A DNA stretch of 64,000 nt from Ignavibacteria bacterium (GCA_036262055.1 DATAJP010000003.1:1039001-1103000); one strand, 5' to 3'; counted from the first letter of the stretch, positions 16,744 through 25,788 are shown. Made by a program: numbers and translations. The notes: generated by a model from the sequence alone, not told the origin.

Positions 16744-18018
16744 ATGAAAAAAACCTCACAAATAAGACTACTTTTATTTATTTTGTTCACTTTAGTCATT
16801 TCCGCAAGTTTTTTCGGAAATTCTTATGCTCAGGAAGAGAGAGAGGATAACCCTAGAACATGGAAATACTTCAGAATCTTTGCACGTTCAGGTGATGACA
16901 GCATTTTTATAAAGCTGCAAGATGACCTTCTCATTGACCCAAAACTTGAATCTTACGTTATAACAGTAAACATTCAAGACCCACAGCCCTTAAACCAATA
17001 TGTTGTTATTGGTGACGAATCTTCTCCTGATGCTTTGCGTTATGCATGGTCGCAGCTTTCACCAACAGTTCAGGAAGGATTGATTAATTGGGTTGGGACA
17101 AACAAAGAAAATCTAAACAAAAAGAAATTAAATTATGCATCCGTTTTCATTGATGTCATAAGAAGAATTAAAGTTAAAGAATTAATTGCTCCTCCTCAAA
17201 AGGAAAGAGAAATTAAAAACACAACCGCATATATCAGTCCTTATTTTCAGGCATTCGGCGGTCCGGCTCTTGGTGTACCGATTAAAAGAGGATTCGGTTT
17301 CTCCTTTATGCAGGGAACACCTTATTCAGGACCAATGGAATGCGAAATGGTTGGCGCTGCTTTCCACCTATTAGGAGCATCAGTGGGTATCTCAACAAGG
17401 ATTAAGGAATTAACATTAGATAGAAGCAGCAGCGAAAGTGCCGCGGTTATCACTCCCGAAGATGGAGTTTCTTTAGCAAATTATAATAATATTTTTGCTC
17501 CTGAGTTAGGACTTGAAGTTAATTATGTTATTCCGTTCGGTAACTTTTTCCAGGTTGGTTATTACACAACTCTTACTTCTAAACAGGAAGACAGACCTGT
17601 AAAAGTTCAAAATGCTCTTTATCCTTTACAGGATTCGGTATTCATGCCGAACCTGGTTGTTGAAGGAAGTTATACAAATTTTGAATTCAGATACCCGTTC
17701 AGAACATTCGGTTCAACTACCGCAAAGGTATATTTTGCAAAATATCTCGGTGAATTCCACGCCGGCTTCCTTGGAAGAGAAATGCGTCTTGCAGGTTCAT
17801 TGTTTGACGTCAGAATCGACAATTGTTGGGGCGGCATAAGAAACTATCAGGTATTGGTAGAAGCCTTCATTGCAGACATTGCTGAAGGTTTCGGTCAGAC
17901 TTCATTTGCATTTGGACCATCGGTAAGACTTGGAACTACGTCAAGCGGTGGTTTTGGAGCGCTTACAGTATTAGCAAATATGCGTTTCAAAATGGGTGAT
18001 TATTTCGACGAAAAATAG
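16744..18018 (+). CDS. Outer-membrane beta-barrel protein of the envelope set
   Basis: 424 residues. Signal peptide at 1-29 (NSYAQ). Residues 30-160 form a mixed alpha/beta soluble part with no family I recognise (NPRTWKYFRIFARSGDDSIFIK; SPTVQEGLINWVG). From about 165 on, alternating aromatic and glycine strands (AYISPYFQAFGGPALGVP, LGLEVNYVIPFGNFFQVGYY, FEFRYPFRTFG, LTVLANMRFKMGDYF) indicate a beta-barrel ending in the outer membrane. It follows the single-span protein gene by 57 bases across a hairpin. With it the unit would span inner membrane, periplasm and outer membrane. Confidence 0.6.
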   Translation: MKKTSQIRLLLFILFTLVISASFFGNSYAQEEREDNPRTWKYFRIFARSGDDSIFIKLQDDLLIDPKLESYVITVNIQDPQPLNQYVVIGDESSPDALRYAWSQLSPTVQEGLINWVGTNKENLNKKKLNYASVFIDVIRRIKVKELIAPPQKEREIKNTTAYISPYFQAFGGPALGVPIKRGFGFSFMQGTPYSGPMECEMVGAAFHLLGASVGISTRIKELTLDRSSSESAAVITPEDGVSLANYNNIFAPELGLEVNYVIPFGNFFQVGYYTTLTSKQEDRPVKVQNALYPLQDSVFMPNLVVEGSYTNFEFRYPFRTFGSTTAKVYFAKYLGEFHAGFLGREMRLAGSLFDVRIDNCWGGIRNYQVLVEAFIADIAEGFGQTSFAFGPSVRLGTTSSGGFGALTVLANMRFKMGDYFDEK

Positions 18019-18048
18019 AAATATACCCTACATTTTCATTTTTATAAG

Positions 18049-18075
18049 AACCCTTTAGTGAATAGCTAAGGGGTT
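18049..18075 (+). terminator. Terminator of the envelope three-gene set
   Basis: A 10-bp stem AACCCTTTAG/CTAAGGGGTT with one G-T pair, a 7-base loop and a T run, 30 bases past the barrel gene stop codon. Confidence 0.88.
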
Positions 18076-18126
18076 TTTTATTTGCAAAATATGATGCATT
18101 AATTAACTGTAAATAAATAATATATC

Positions 18127-18157
18127 TTGAAAAATGAATAATATTGAGTTATATTTG
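18127..18157 (+). promoter_or_regulatory. Promoter of the second lipoprotein/LysM module
   Basis: TTGA at 18127-18130 and TATATTTG at 18150-18157, an exact TAnnTTTG match with 19 bases between. A Shine-Dalgarno AAAGGAG precedes the lipoprotein ATG. Confidence 0.7.
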
Positions 18158-18191
18158 TCTCAAATTCAACCATTAACAAAGGAGAATCACA

Positions 18192-18437
18192 ATGAGGTTA
18201 TACTTAATAATTATAAGTTTAGTAATATCCGGTTACTTGGTCGGTTGTGGAGGCGGACCAAGCCCCGAACAAATGCAGCAGCTTAATGATTTGAGAGCGG
18301 AAGTTGAATCTCTTCAGTCACAGGTTAATGATGCGCAATCACAAAAATCACAGTTAGAAAGACAGATTGCTGACAAAGATGCAAAAGTGAAAGCATACCT
18401 GAACGAAATTGGTAACGTTCAGAAAAGATGTCCTTAA
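18192..18437 (+). CDS. Small coiled-coil lipoprotein, Braun-lipoprotein-like (copy 2)
   Basis: 81 residues. Lipobox GYLVGCGGG with Cys at about residue 19, then the same heptad-repeat coiled coil as copy 1 at 10801, ending KRCP. From the lipidated Cys on, the two proteins differ at one position (Gly for Ala), while signal peptides differ freely. The DNA has changed at about half of the codons, all but one silently. It has its own promoter and AAAGGAG 7 bases before ATG. The LysM paralogue starts 35 bases downstream. Confidence 0.85.
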   Translation: MRLYLIIISLVISGYLVGCGGGPSPEQMQQLNDLRAEVESLQSQVNDAQSQKSQLERQIADKDAKVKAYLNEIGNVQKRCP

Positions 18438-18472
18438 TTTTAAACAAAAATTTATAAAAGGAGAATAATAAT

Positions 18473-19255
18473 ATGAAGTTTTATAAATTACTGATTTTTA
18501 TGCTTGCATTTACCTTGTTTGCATCCGTAAATGCTATGGCACAAGATGATTGCTGTGATGATGACGGAACGGTCAGTGAAGAAATGACGATGGAAGAATG
18601 GCAGAGACAAATGGATGAGCTTAACGCAAGAAAGACTGATTTAATTAATCAGCTTAATTCATTGAATGCAGACATCGATGCTTTAAGAAACCGTTCTTCT
18701 CAGCTTGATGCTGAGCTGCTTAAAGCACAAAACGATCTTTATGCATCTGTCGGAACCGATAAAGCCGGCGTGGATGCTTTCAGAAGCCAGTTTGAAGCTT
18801 GCGAAAAGAAAGTAAACACTGATTGCAAAAATGCAAAAGATTGCTTTGCTGCAATTTCAGCTTCAAAGATAAAATGTCTGAACGAATTCTGGGACAGATA
18901 TCAGGCAATGAAAAAGAAAATGGAAACTTGCGACCAGGGTAAACCATGTGCACAGCAATATACCGTTGTTAAAGGTGATTGCTTATACAAGATTGCCGGA
19001 AGAAGCAATATCTATGGAAATCCAAGATACTGGCCAAAAATCTGGGAAGCAAATAAGAACGGTGTGATTTCAGCACCTAAGGGAGTAAAAACAACAATCC
19101 CGAATCCGAACTTAATTTATCCGGGTCAGGTATTGTGTATCCCTGCTCTTTCAGACGCTGATAAGAAAATGATGGAAAACAGAAAACAAGGTGTGAAGAA
19201 GACAAGAAAGAAAAGAGGAAAAGAACCGGTAACTAACATGAAAGATGCTAAGTAA
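18473..19255 (+). CDS. Periplasmic coiled-coil protein with LysM domain (copy 2)
   Basis: 260 residues. Signal peptide at 1-24 (NAMAQ), CC and acidic stretch DDCCDDDG, coiled coil (about 33-105), a Cys-rich linker (CEKKVNTDCKNAKDC, KIKCLNEFWDRY), then LysM from QYTVVKGDCLYKIAG to NPNLIYPGQVLCIP (about 162-226), and a basic Lys/Arg tail. It is clearly homologous to the protein at 11144 (shared MTMEEWQ, DLINQLNSLN, SKIKCLNEFWDRY, PNLIYPGQ), but less conserved than the lipoprotein partner. AAAGGAG stands before the ATG. The pair of modules argues for a conserved lipoprotein/LysM partnership. Confidence 0.85.
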   Translation: MKFYKLLIFMLAFTLFASVNAMAQDDCCDDDGTVSEEMTMEEWQRQMDELNARKTDLINQLNSLNADIDALRNRSSQLDAELLKAQNDLYASVGTDKAGVDAFRSQFEACEKKVNTDCKNAKDCFAAISASKIKCLNEFWDRYQAMKKKMETCDQGKPCAQQYTVVKGDCLYKIAGRSNIYGNPRYWPKIWEANKNGVISAPKGVKTTIPNPNLIYPGQVLCIPALSDADKKMMENRKQGVKKTRKKRGKEPVTNMKDAK

Positions 19256-19274
19256 TTTGCTTTAGTAAAATATT

Positions 19275-19306
19275 AAAGCCCGTTTTGAGAAATCAAAACG
19301 GGCTTT
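19275..19306 (+). terminator. Terminator of the second LysM module
   Basis: A perfect 14-bp stem AAAGCCCGTTTTGA/TCAAAACGGGCTTT with a GAAA tetraloop and a long T run. Read on the other strand it could also stop the convergent rsmB unit. Confidence 0.95.
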
Positions 19307-19333
19307 TTTTATACTTAATATATTATTTAATTT

Positions 19334-20878
19334 TTATGATTTTCTTACCAGTCGTGCCGCAAAACTTCCGTCTATATGGTGAGTATGAGGAAACACTTCA
19401 ATCACGCCATCTGAATTCACAACTTTATCAGTAACGTATTTTGATGCAGCATCAATTTCAAACTCCGGATGATTCTGCAAAAATTGATTTACAACATCCA
19501 TATTTTCTTCTTTCTCGGTTGTGCAGGTACTGTAAACCAAAACTCCTCCCGGTTTTACATATTTAGAAGCATTTTCAATCATGTTCATTTGTAAATCCTG
19601 AAGCATTTTAATGTCTTCAAATTCCCTTTTCCACTTTATATCAGGTTTCTTTGAAAGCACGCCAAGTCCTGAGCAAGGAGCATCTAACAATACTTTATCA
19701 GCTTTGCCGACCAAAGTTTCAGTAAGCTCAGCCGAAGTTGGCTCATTAACATCATCATGAAGTATTTTTACATTCTTAACTTCAAGACGCTTGAAGTTGC
19801 TTTTCATAACCTCGATTCTTGAAAGATATTTTTCAACTGCAATGATTTCACCTTTATTACTCATCAACTCGGACAAATGCGCTGTCTTTCCACCGGGAGC
19901 TGAACATAAATCGATTATCAAATCCCCTTCCTGTGGCTTTATAAGCTCAGCAACAAATCCCGCGCTTATATCCTGAACAGAAAAATACCCCTGTTTGAAA
20001 TAATCATCGGCATAAATTTTCGAGAGAATCTTTATTGTATAAAAATTACTGAGATAATCCGATTTTCTGAACTGAATATTTTTTTCATTCAGATATTTTT
20101 CAAAATCTTCTGAAGAAATTTTCAATTTGTTTATACGCAAACTTAAAATCGGTCTTTTATTATTAGACTCACAAAGCTTGACCGCATCATCAAATCCGAA
20201 CCTTGCAATCCATCTCTTCACCATCCAGTTAGGGTGGGACTGCACAATTCCAAGATAGTTAACTTCATCAACATCTCTCGATGGCCAAACAAGATTATTT
20301 AACGTTCTTAGTATCGTCCTTAACAAGCCATTTACAACAGCAGCGTGTTTATCTCCTCTTAATTTTTTTATGAACTCGACAGCTTCGTTAACCGCAGCAA
20401 AATGAGGAATTTTATTTAAGAATAAAATCTGATACATAGCAACCCGCAAAGTATTTTTGACTTCCGGCAGGCATTTTTCATAATTACCACGGTAAAATCC
20501 GTTGAGGAACCAATCCAGACGCCTCATCCATCTTATAACACCGTGCGAAAGCTCATTTAACAATGATTTATCAAAGTCATTGAGAACATCCGTTCTGAGT
20601 TCTGCATCAATCAGCTTATCAAGATATGAATCGGTTCTTTCAGTTCGGCAAAGAATCTTAACGGCAATCGACCGTGCATCGCAGAAAATTGTTTTGTCAT
20701 TGAAGTCAGGTTTATACCGGTGATTTTGGTTTTTTTCCTGATTTTCATGCTTATGGTTTTCCTTTTGGGCTTCTTTAGCTTGCGGTTTATCAGATTGAGG
20801 TTCTACGGAATTCTTTATTTCCTTATTATCTGCCTGAGTTTCGTTTTTTTCCGGAATGTTTGTTTCTTTGTTTTCCAT
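19334..20878 (-). CDS. rsmB: 16S rRNA m5C967 methyltransferase
   Basis: 514 residues. An N-terminal low-complexity extension (1-55, Glu/Lys/Asn/Gln rich) is followed by a NusB-like RNA-binding domain (about 65-195) and a Rossmann methyltransferase domain (about 240-514). The AdoMet motif is DLCSAPGGK (323-331), and the two catalytic Cys are Cys402 in DAPCSGLG and Cys452 in YSTCTTEKEEN. It methylates a cytosine of 16S rRNA. The disordered extension is unusual for the family. It follows the helicase gene by 21 bases. Confidence 0.9.
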   Translation of the reverse strand: MENKETNIPEKNETQADNKEIKNSVEPQSDKPQAKEAQKENHKHENQEKNQNHRYKPDFNDKTIFCDARSIAVKILCRTERTDSYLDKLIDAELRTDVLNDFDKSLLNELSHGVIRWMRRLDWFLNGFYRGNYEKCLPEVKNTLRVAMYQILFLNKIPHFAAVNEAVEFIKKLRGDKHAAVVNGLLRTILRTLNNLVWPSRDVDEVNYLGIVQSHPNWMVKRWIARFGFDDAVKLCESNNKRPILSLRINKLKISSEDFEKYLNEKNIQFRKSDYLSNFYTIKILSKIYADDYFKQGYFSVQDISAGFVAELIKPQEGDLIIDLCSAPGGKTAHLSELMSNKGEIIAVEKYLSRIEVMKSNFKRLEVKNVKILHDDVNEPTSAELTETLVGKADKVLLDAPCSGLGVLSKKPDIKWKREFEDIKMLQDLQMNMIENASKYVKPGGVLVYSTCTTEKEENMDVVNQFLQNHPEFEIDAASKYVTDKVVNSDGVIEVFPHTHHIDGSFAARLVRKS

Positions 20879-20899
20879 TTTATTTATTCATTTAGGTTC

Positions 20900-22903
20900 T
20901 TAATTAACAAATTCAACGGGACATTTATCAATTGAATTTAAAAAATATTTCCCATAAGGTTTTGAAATTATTCTGTTATCTAAAATTGCAATGATGCCTT
21001 TGTCATTGTTGTTTCTTATTAATCTTCCGACTCCCTGACGGAACTTTAAGATTGCTTCCGGTAGTGAATACTCCATAAAGCTGTTTCCGCCTCTTGAGTC
21101 AATAAATTCCATTCTTGCCTTCACAACCGGATGGTCAGGCACCTGAAACGGCAGCTTCGTTATTATAAGATTGCTTAATGCCTCACCCGGAACGTCAATA
21201 CCAACCCAGAAGCTGTCAACACCAAACAGAACAGAGTTGATATTTTTCTTAAATTCGTCGAGCAAGTATTTTCTTGAAAACCCGTCTCCCTGAACAAAAG
21301 TGCTTATGTTCATAGAGTTCAGAACATCGCGAAGGTCATTTGCGATTTGCTTCATCAGGTACATGTTTGTAAAAAGAATCAATGCCTTACCCTCAGTCAT
21401 CTTTATGAAATGCAAAATCCAATCTTTCAGCACTGTTATATAGTATAAATCATTGTTCCTTGAAGGCGGCGGTATGGAGTTGGGTATAAAAATCTTTACC
21501 TGATTATAAAAATCAAATTGTGTCGGAAGCATTAATTCATTTGCTACATATCCGCCAAGACGTTTTTTAAAATAATCAAAGCTGTTATTAACCGTCAATG
21601 TTGCGCTTGTTAATATAACGGAATTATTTTCTCTGAAAATATTTTTCTCGAAGTAATCCGAAATATCAATCGGTGATGAGCATATAAAAATATTCGCATC
21701 CTCTTTTTGGTTTGAAAGTTCAACCCAATATACAAATTCATTGCCTTCCTTTACGTCATATTTTTGCTCAAGGAATGCGCTTATGTAAAATTTAAATTCT
21801 CCAAAACGTATTATAAAATCATTCAGTTCGTTTAGTTCAATATCATCCTTGCAGTTTTTTCTTAAATCCCTTAACTGCACAAGCAAGTTTTCAATCTCGG
21901 GGGTTAAAATATCTCTCACGATATTTTTTTCATAAACTCTGACTGCAAGCTGTTGATACCTGCCGTCATTCATAATAAATAATTCTTCTTTTAAGGAAAA
22001 AAAGAAATGATGAGTTAAATCAAACAGGTTCTGAACAATCGGCAAAATATGCAAAGATGGAAAACTCAGTAAGAATCCTTTTTGCTTTCCGGGGTTATAT
22101 AAACGGTTTAGGTTATACTTAATTGCTTCACGTGAAATAGCGGGATAAATATGCTCTGCAGCAATTGCCTCAACTGTATGCGCTTCATCAAAAATTATAA
22201 AATCATTTAAGAATAAATAACCTTCCAGTTCTCTATCGCCAATTCCATCATATAAAGTAAAAAACAAATGATGATTTACAATCACGACATCAGCTTCCGC
22301 AGTTTTTTGTTTTGCTTTCTGATAAAAACAATCTGTATTTTCACCGCCGCAGGTTTTTGTGGTGCAGATTCCCCTCTCCGAACAAATTGAGTTCCAAACA
22401 TTCTGCTTTATCGCAAAAGGTAAGTCTGATAACGAGCCATCTTCAGTTGTCAAAGACCACGCATAAACTTTGTCAAGAAAACTCATTTCATCTTCATCAA
22501 AAAGATTATTTGATTTTTCCATTGCGCGCGCAAGTCGCTTAGGACATAAATAATTCGAACGTCCTTTTATTAATGTTGCTTTAAATTCAACCGGAAGAAT
22601 TTCATGAAGAGCAGGAATATCCTTATATAAAAGCTGCTCCTGTAAATTTATTGTATGAGTGGAAACAACGACTTTTTTTTGATTTTCTTTGGCGTAGTAA
22701 ATAGCAGGGACTAAATATGCGAAGCTCTTGCCGACACCGGTCGGAGCTTCTACAAACAAATGGCGTTTTTCTTCAAGGTTCTTTAAAATCTCAAGAGCCA
22801 TATCCGTCTGGCTCTGACGAAATTCGTAATTCTTAAACTTGCCTGATAAAATGCCATCACTTTTAAAAAAATCTGTGACTTTTTCATTCAAGGACATAAA
22901 CAA
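20900..22903 (-). CDS. dinG: DinG-family ATP-dependent helicase with iron-sulfur domain
   Basis: 667 residues, superfamily 2 XPD-like. Walker A is in APTGVGKSF (53-61), the DEAH box at 239-242 (FIIFDEAHTVE), and the C-terminal motifs include LTSATL, GVDSFWVGIDVPGE and FRQGVGRLIRN. Cys120 (NYLCPKR) with Cys174, 180, 185 and 192 provides the [4Fe-4S] ligands. It unwinds DNA in repair or clears structures. It lacks the exonuclease domain found in Firmicutes DinG. A divergent trmH-like gene starts 119 bases upstream across an 8-bp inverted repeat. Confidence 0.88.
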   Translation of the reverse strand: MFMSLNEKVTDFFKSDGILSGKFKNYEFRQSQTDMALEILKNLEEKRHLFVEAPTGVGKSFAYLVPAIYYAKENQKKVVVSTHTINLQEQLLYKDIPALHEILPVEFKATLIKGRSNYLCPKRLARAMEKSNNLFDEDEMSFLDKVYAWSLTTEDGSLSDLPFAIKQNVWNSICSERGICTTKTCGGENTDCFYQKAKQKTAEADVVIVNHHLFFTLYDGIGDRELEGYLFLNDFIIFDEAHTVEAIAAEHIYPAISREAIKYNLNRLYNPGKQKGFLLSFPSLHILPIVQNLFDLTHHFFFSLKEELFIMNDGRYQQLAVRVYEKNIVRDILTPEIENLLVQLRDLRKNCKDDIELNELNDFIIRFGEFKFYISAFLEQKYDVKEGNEFVYWVELSNQKEDANIFICSSPIDISDYFEKNIFRENNSVILTSATLTVNNSFDYFKKRLGGYVANELMLPTQFDFYNQVKIFIPNSIPPPSRNNDLYYITVLKDWILHFIKMTEGKALILFTNMYLMKQIANDLRDVLNSMNISTFVQGDGFSRKYLLDEFKKNINSVLFGVDSFWVGIDVPGEALSNLIITKLPFQVPDHPVVKARMEFIDSRGGNSFMEYSLPEAILKFRQGVGRLIRNNNDKGIIAILDNRIISKPYGKYFLNSIDKCPVEFVN

Positions 22904-22940
22904 AATTAGCGAATAAATTTTTCTTATTAAGTATAATAAT

Positions 22941-22963
22941 TTACCCTTTTAATTTAAGGGTAA
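22941..22963. promoter_or_regulatory. Inverted repeat between divergent dinG and trmH-like genes
   Basis: TTACCCTT (22941-22948) and AAGGGTAA (22956-22963), a perfect 8-bp inverted repeat with 7 bases between, in AT-rich divergent promoter DNA. It might be an operator. No other copy was noticed in the window. Confidence 0.35.
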
Positions 22964-23022
22964 TTAGATTTTAAACTTACTTAAGTTATTAATTATTAAT
23001 ATTTTGTATTGATTAAACTAAA

Positions 23023-23556
23023 ATGAGAAAATTAACAAATACTGAAATAAAAGAACAAAGAAAGAAGATTCCCGATTTGCAGAATTATGAACGTTTACCG
23101 ATTTACGTTTTATGCGATAACATAAGAAGCATTTTCAATGTCGGTTCTGTTTTCAGAACATCAGATGGTGCCTTCATAGAAAAGTTATTTTTATGCGGAT
23201 ATACTCCATATCCACCAAGAAAAGAAATTGATAAAGTTGCACTAGGTTCAACTCTTAGTGTTCCGTGGGAATATCACAAAGATCCAATTGAGCTTGTAAA
23301 AAATCTCAAAGAACAAAAAATAAAAATCGCTGTTCTTGAAATCACGGATTCAGGGAAGAATTACTGGGAACTGACTAAACAGGATTTCCCTTTGTGTTTA
23401 GTAATCGGAAATGAAATCTCGGGAGTATCTAAAGAAATAATTGATATTGCAGACATTGCATTGGAAATACCAATGCATGGATTTAAACAATCATTAAACG
23501 TCTCTGTGTCTTATGGAATTGCAGTGTTTGAAATGGCAAAGATTTTAAATTCTTAG
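23023..23556 (+). CDS. TrmH/SpoU-family RNA 2'-O-methyltransferase
   Basis: 177 residues, a minimal SPOUT domain without an RNA-binding extension. The three motifs are visible: NIRSIFNVGSVFRTSDG (motif 1, with the catalytic Arg), LCLVIGNEISGVS (motif 2) and LEIPMHGFKQSLNVSVSYGI (motif 3). The target nucleotide cannot be read. Its stop codon overlaps the stop codon of the convergent prenyl synthase gene by 4 bases. Confidence 0.88.
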   Translation: MRKLTNTEIKEQRKKIPDLQNYERLPIYVLCDNIRSIFNVGSVFRTSDGAFIEKLFLCGYTPYPPRKEIDKVALGSTLSVPWEYHKDPIELVKNLKEQKIKIAVLEITDSGKNYWELTKQDFPLCLVIGNEISGVSKEIIDIADIALEIPMHGFKQSLNVSVSYGIAVFEMAKILNS

Positions 23557-24527
23557 TGCTGTCTTTGTGAGATGAAGGCAATAAGATTGAGAAGTGCTTT
23601 TTTGGTTTCCGTTTCCGGAAATGTGCAGATTAAGCTGATTGCTTGTTTTGAATACTCTCTTATCTTTCCATCAGTATATTCAATTCCGCCATATTCATTT
23701 ACGAAATTATATACATGTTCAAATTTTGGCTTCTCGCTTTTAATCAACTTCATCATTTCTTTAGATTTTTTTGCAGGTGCATTTTTCAAAGCAACAATCA
23801 AAGGTAAAGTAAATTTCTTTTCTTTGAGGTCATTACCCGGTGATTTGCCAAGAAGCTTTTTCCTGCCGACATAATCAAGCAAATCATCACGAAGCTGAAA
23901 AATAATTCCGATGGTTTCACCAAACTCTGACATTGTCTGGATTTTCTGCTTGTCTGTAGTTGTGCTTAATGCGCCGATTCTGCAGCATGTCTTAATAAGT
24001 GATGCTGTTTTATCTGAAATAACCTTAAAATATGTTTCTTCCGTTGCATCGAAGTTGCGTGCTTTCTGAATCTGCAAAAGCTCGCCTTCACTCATGCGCT
24101 TTACAGCTTCAGAAGTCGATTTCAAAAACTCAAACTCATCGTTTTCGAGCGAGATTAACAAACCTTTAGAAAGCAGAAAATCCCCCATCAATACCGCTGC
24201 TTTATTTTTCCATACAGCATTTATGGACGCAAGTCCTCTGCGTGTTTTTGCATCATCCACAACGTCATCGTGAATCAATGTAGCCGTGTGAAGAAGCTCA
24301 ACAAGGTTTGCGGCTATATAAGTTCGTTCATTAACTTTTCCGCAGAGCTTAGCGGATAATAGAACAAGTATGGGACGAATCTTCTTTCCTTTTTGACGCA
24401 GAATGTATTTAGTGATGAGGTCAATTAAGGCAACTTTGGATTTAAGAACTTCCGAGAATTTCTTTTCAAATTCGGCAAGTTCTTTTTCAATCGGCTTGCT
24501 TATGCTTTTTAAATCAAGTTCTTTCAT
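23553..24527 (-). CDS. All-trans polyprenyl diphosphate synthase
   Basis: 324 residues, isoprenoid synthase type 1 fold. The first Asp-rich motif is HDDVVDDA with Asp87-Asp91, and the second is FQLRDDLLDY with Asp214-Asp218; GKKIRP at 48-53 binds pyrophosphate. It elongates farnesyl diphosphate, probably to the side chain of menaquinone, which would serve the quinol-oxidising complex encoded at 33-48 kb. Product length cannot be read. It is 12 bases downstream of tatC. Confidence 0.9.
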   Translation of the reverse strand: MKELDLKSISKPIEKELAEFEKKFSEVLKSKVALIDLITKYILRQKGKKIRPILVLLSAKLCGKVNERTYIAANLVELLHTATLIHDDVVDDAKTRRGLASINAVWKNKAAVLMGDFLLSKGLLISLENDEFEFLKSTSEAVKRMSEGELLQIQKARNFDATEETYFKVISDKTASLIKTCCRIGALSTTTDKQKIQTMSEFGETIGIIFQLRDDLLDYVGRKKLLGKSPGNDLKEKKFTLPLIVALKNAPAKKSKEMMKLIKSEKPKFEHVYNFVNEYGGIEYTDGKIREYSKQAISLICTFPETETKKALLNLIAFISQRQH

Positions 24528-24539
24528 CTATCCAATAAA

Positions 24540-25316
24540 TCAATTTGTTGCAAAATTTTCTTCAACGGTTTTTTTTTGCGAGAGCTTGCAAATAATAATG
24601 CTGATTTCATATAAAACAAAAAGCGGACCTGCGAGCAAAAGCATGCTTGTGATGTCCGGGCTCGGTGTTAAGATACCTGACAAAATTAAAATAATAATCA
24701 ACGCATGCTTCCTGTATTTTCTCATAAACTGCGGCTTCAATATTCCGATTTTGGAAAGAAAAAATGAAACCATGGGAAGCTCGAATACAATACCCGCTGC
24801 AAGGCACATTGAAATAACGAAGCTTACATATTCATCTATGGCTATGGAATTTTCAATCATAGTTGTTCCAAATGAAGAAAGGAACCCAAGCGCGGTCGGC
24901 AGCATAACAAAATATGCAAACACGATTCCTGCCAGAAAACAGAAGGAAGTAAAAATTACAATCGCGGAAATATATTTTCTTTCGGACGGCTTTAACGCCG
25001 GCTCGATGAATTTCCAGAACTGATAAATAATATTAGGAATGCTGAGAATAATTCCGCCGATTAGCACGACTTCCATATACAAAGTAAATTGACCGAACGG
25101 TTTTATATTAATTATTTTCAATGGCGGAATTGTGTGAGCAGACGGAGCAAGAATAATATTTGCAACAATAAAATCAACAAAGATACCGACAACAATTCCG
25201 GCAATTACAACTCCTATCAATGCTTTGATGATACGCCAGCGCAGTTCCTCGAGATGGTCGAGAAACCCCATTTCTTTTTCGTCATAATCTTCGTTATTAT
25301 CGATATCGGTGCTCAT
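24540..25316 (-). CDS. tatC: Twin-arginine translocase subunit TatC
   Basis: 258 residues, six transmembrane helices. FLDHLEELRWRIIKA at 18-32 has the conserved cytoplasmic Glu, and YQFWKFIEPALKPSERKY and LPTALGFL are family hallmarks. TatC binds RR signal peptides of folded proteins; ActB (44471-47722) carries such a signal. TatA/B are not in this window. The start ATG is followed by an acidic N-terminus. It sits in a tight run with trmO (10 bases upstream). Confidence 0.95.
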   Translation of the reverse strand: MSTDIDNNEDYDEKEMGFLDHLEELRWRIIKALIGVVIAGIVVGIFVDFIVANIILAPSAHTIPPLKIINIKPFGQFTLYMEVVLIGGIILSIPNIIYQFWKFIEPALKPSERKYISAIVIFTSFCFLAGIVFAYFVMLPTALGFLSSFGTTMIENSIAIDEYVSFVISMCLAAGIVFELPMVSFFLSKIGILKPQFMRKYRKHALIIILILSGILTPSPDITSMLLLAGPLFVLYEISIIICKLSQKKTVEENFATN

Positions 25317-25326
25317 TTATAATATA

Positions 25327-25788
25327 TTACCAATAATTTTTCATAATTTCATTAACCCAATCCGGTTGTGTAACTTCATTTCTATCTGGCAAAAATTCTT
25401 TTAATGCAGGTTTGATGTCAAGAACAGGCGTACCGTCAATTGCATCAAGCCCTTTCACAAAAATCGTTTTATCTTTTATGTCAGTCAATTTACAAATTGT
25501 AACTCCGAGCTTGTTCGGACGCTTGCTTGCTCTTTGAGTGAAAATACCGACTTCAGGCAACCCGTGCATTCCTCTCGGAATTCTGGAATAAGTTTTTGTA
25601 TCGGCTTCGGAAATTTTATCAAAATAAAAAATCACTTCTATATGAGAAAATTCTTTTAATCCGGTGAGTGCTTCGGCAGGAATTTCAGGAATCAGTGTAA
25701 TTTCAGAGTTAATCTCTCCCCAGTTATCATCTTCTCTTTCAGTCCGGACATTCTTAACAATCGCAACCGGCTTTAATATGATTTCCAT
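25327..25788 (-). CDS. trmO: TrmO-like tRNA t6A37 methyltransferase (UPF0066)
   Basis: 153 residues. The TsaA/TrmO fold signature is clear: PVAIVKNVRT at the start, FSHIEVIFYF, then GIFTQRASKRPNKLGVT and LDAIDGTPVLDIKP. The E. coli member uses AdoMet to methylate t6A37 in threonine tRNA. This is the short form without the C-terminal domain of E. coli TrmO. It lies 13 bases after glyA. Confidence 0.82.
   Translation of the reverse strand: MEIILKPVAIVKNVRTEREDDNWGEINSEITLIPEIPAEALTGLKEFSHIEVIFYFDKISEADTKTYSRIPRGMHGLPEVGIFTQRASKRPNKLGVTICKLTDIKDKTIFVKGLDAIDGTPVLDIKPALKEFLPDRNEVTQPDWVNEIMKNYW

Noticed and set aside
24403-25023. 206-codon plus-strand frame
   Set aside because: Antisense to tatC and the prenyl synthase gene, with no recognisable family.
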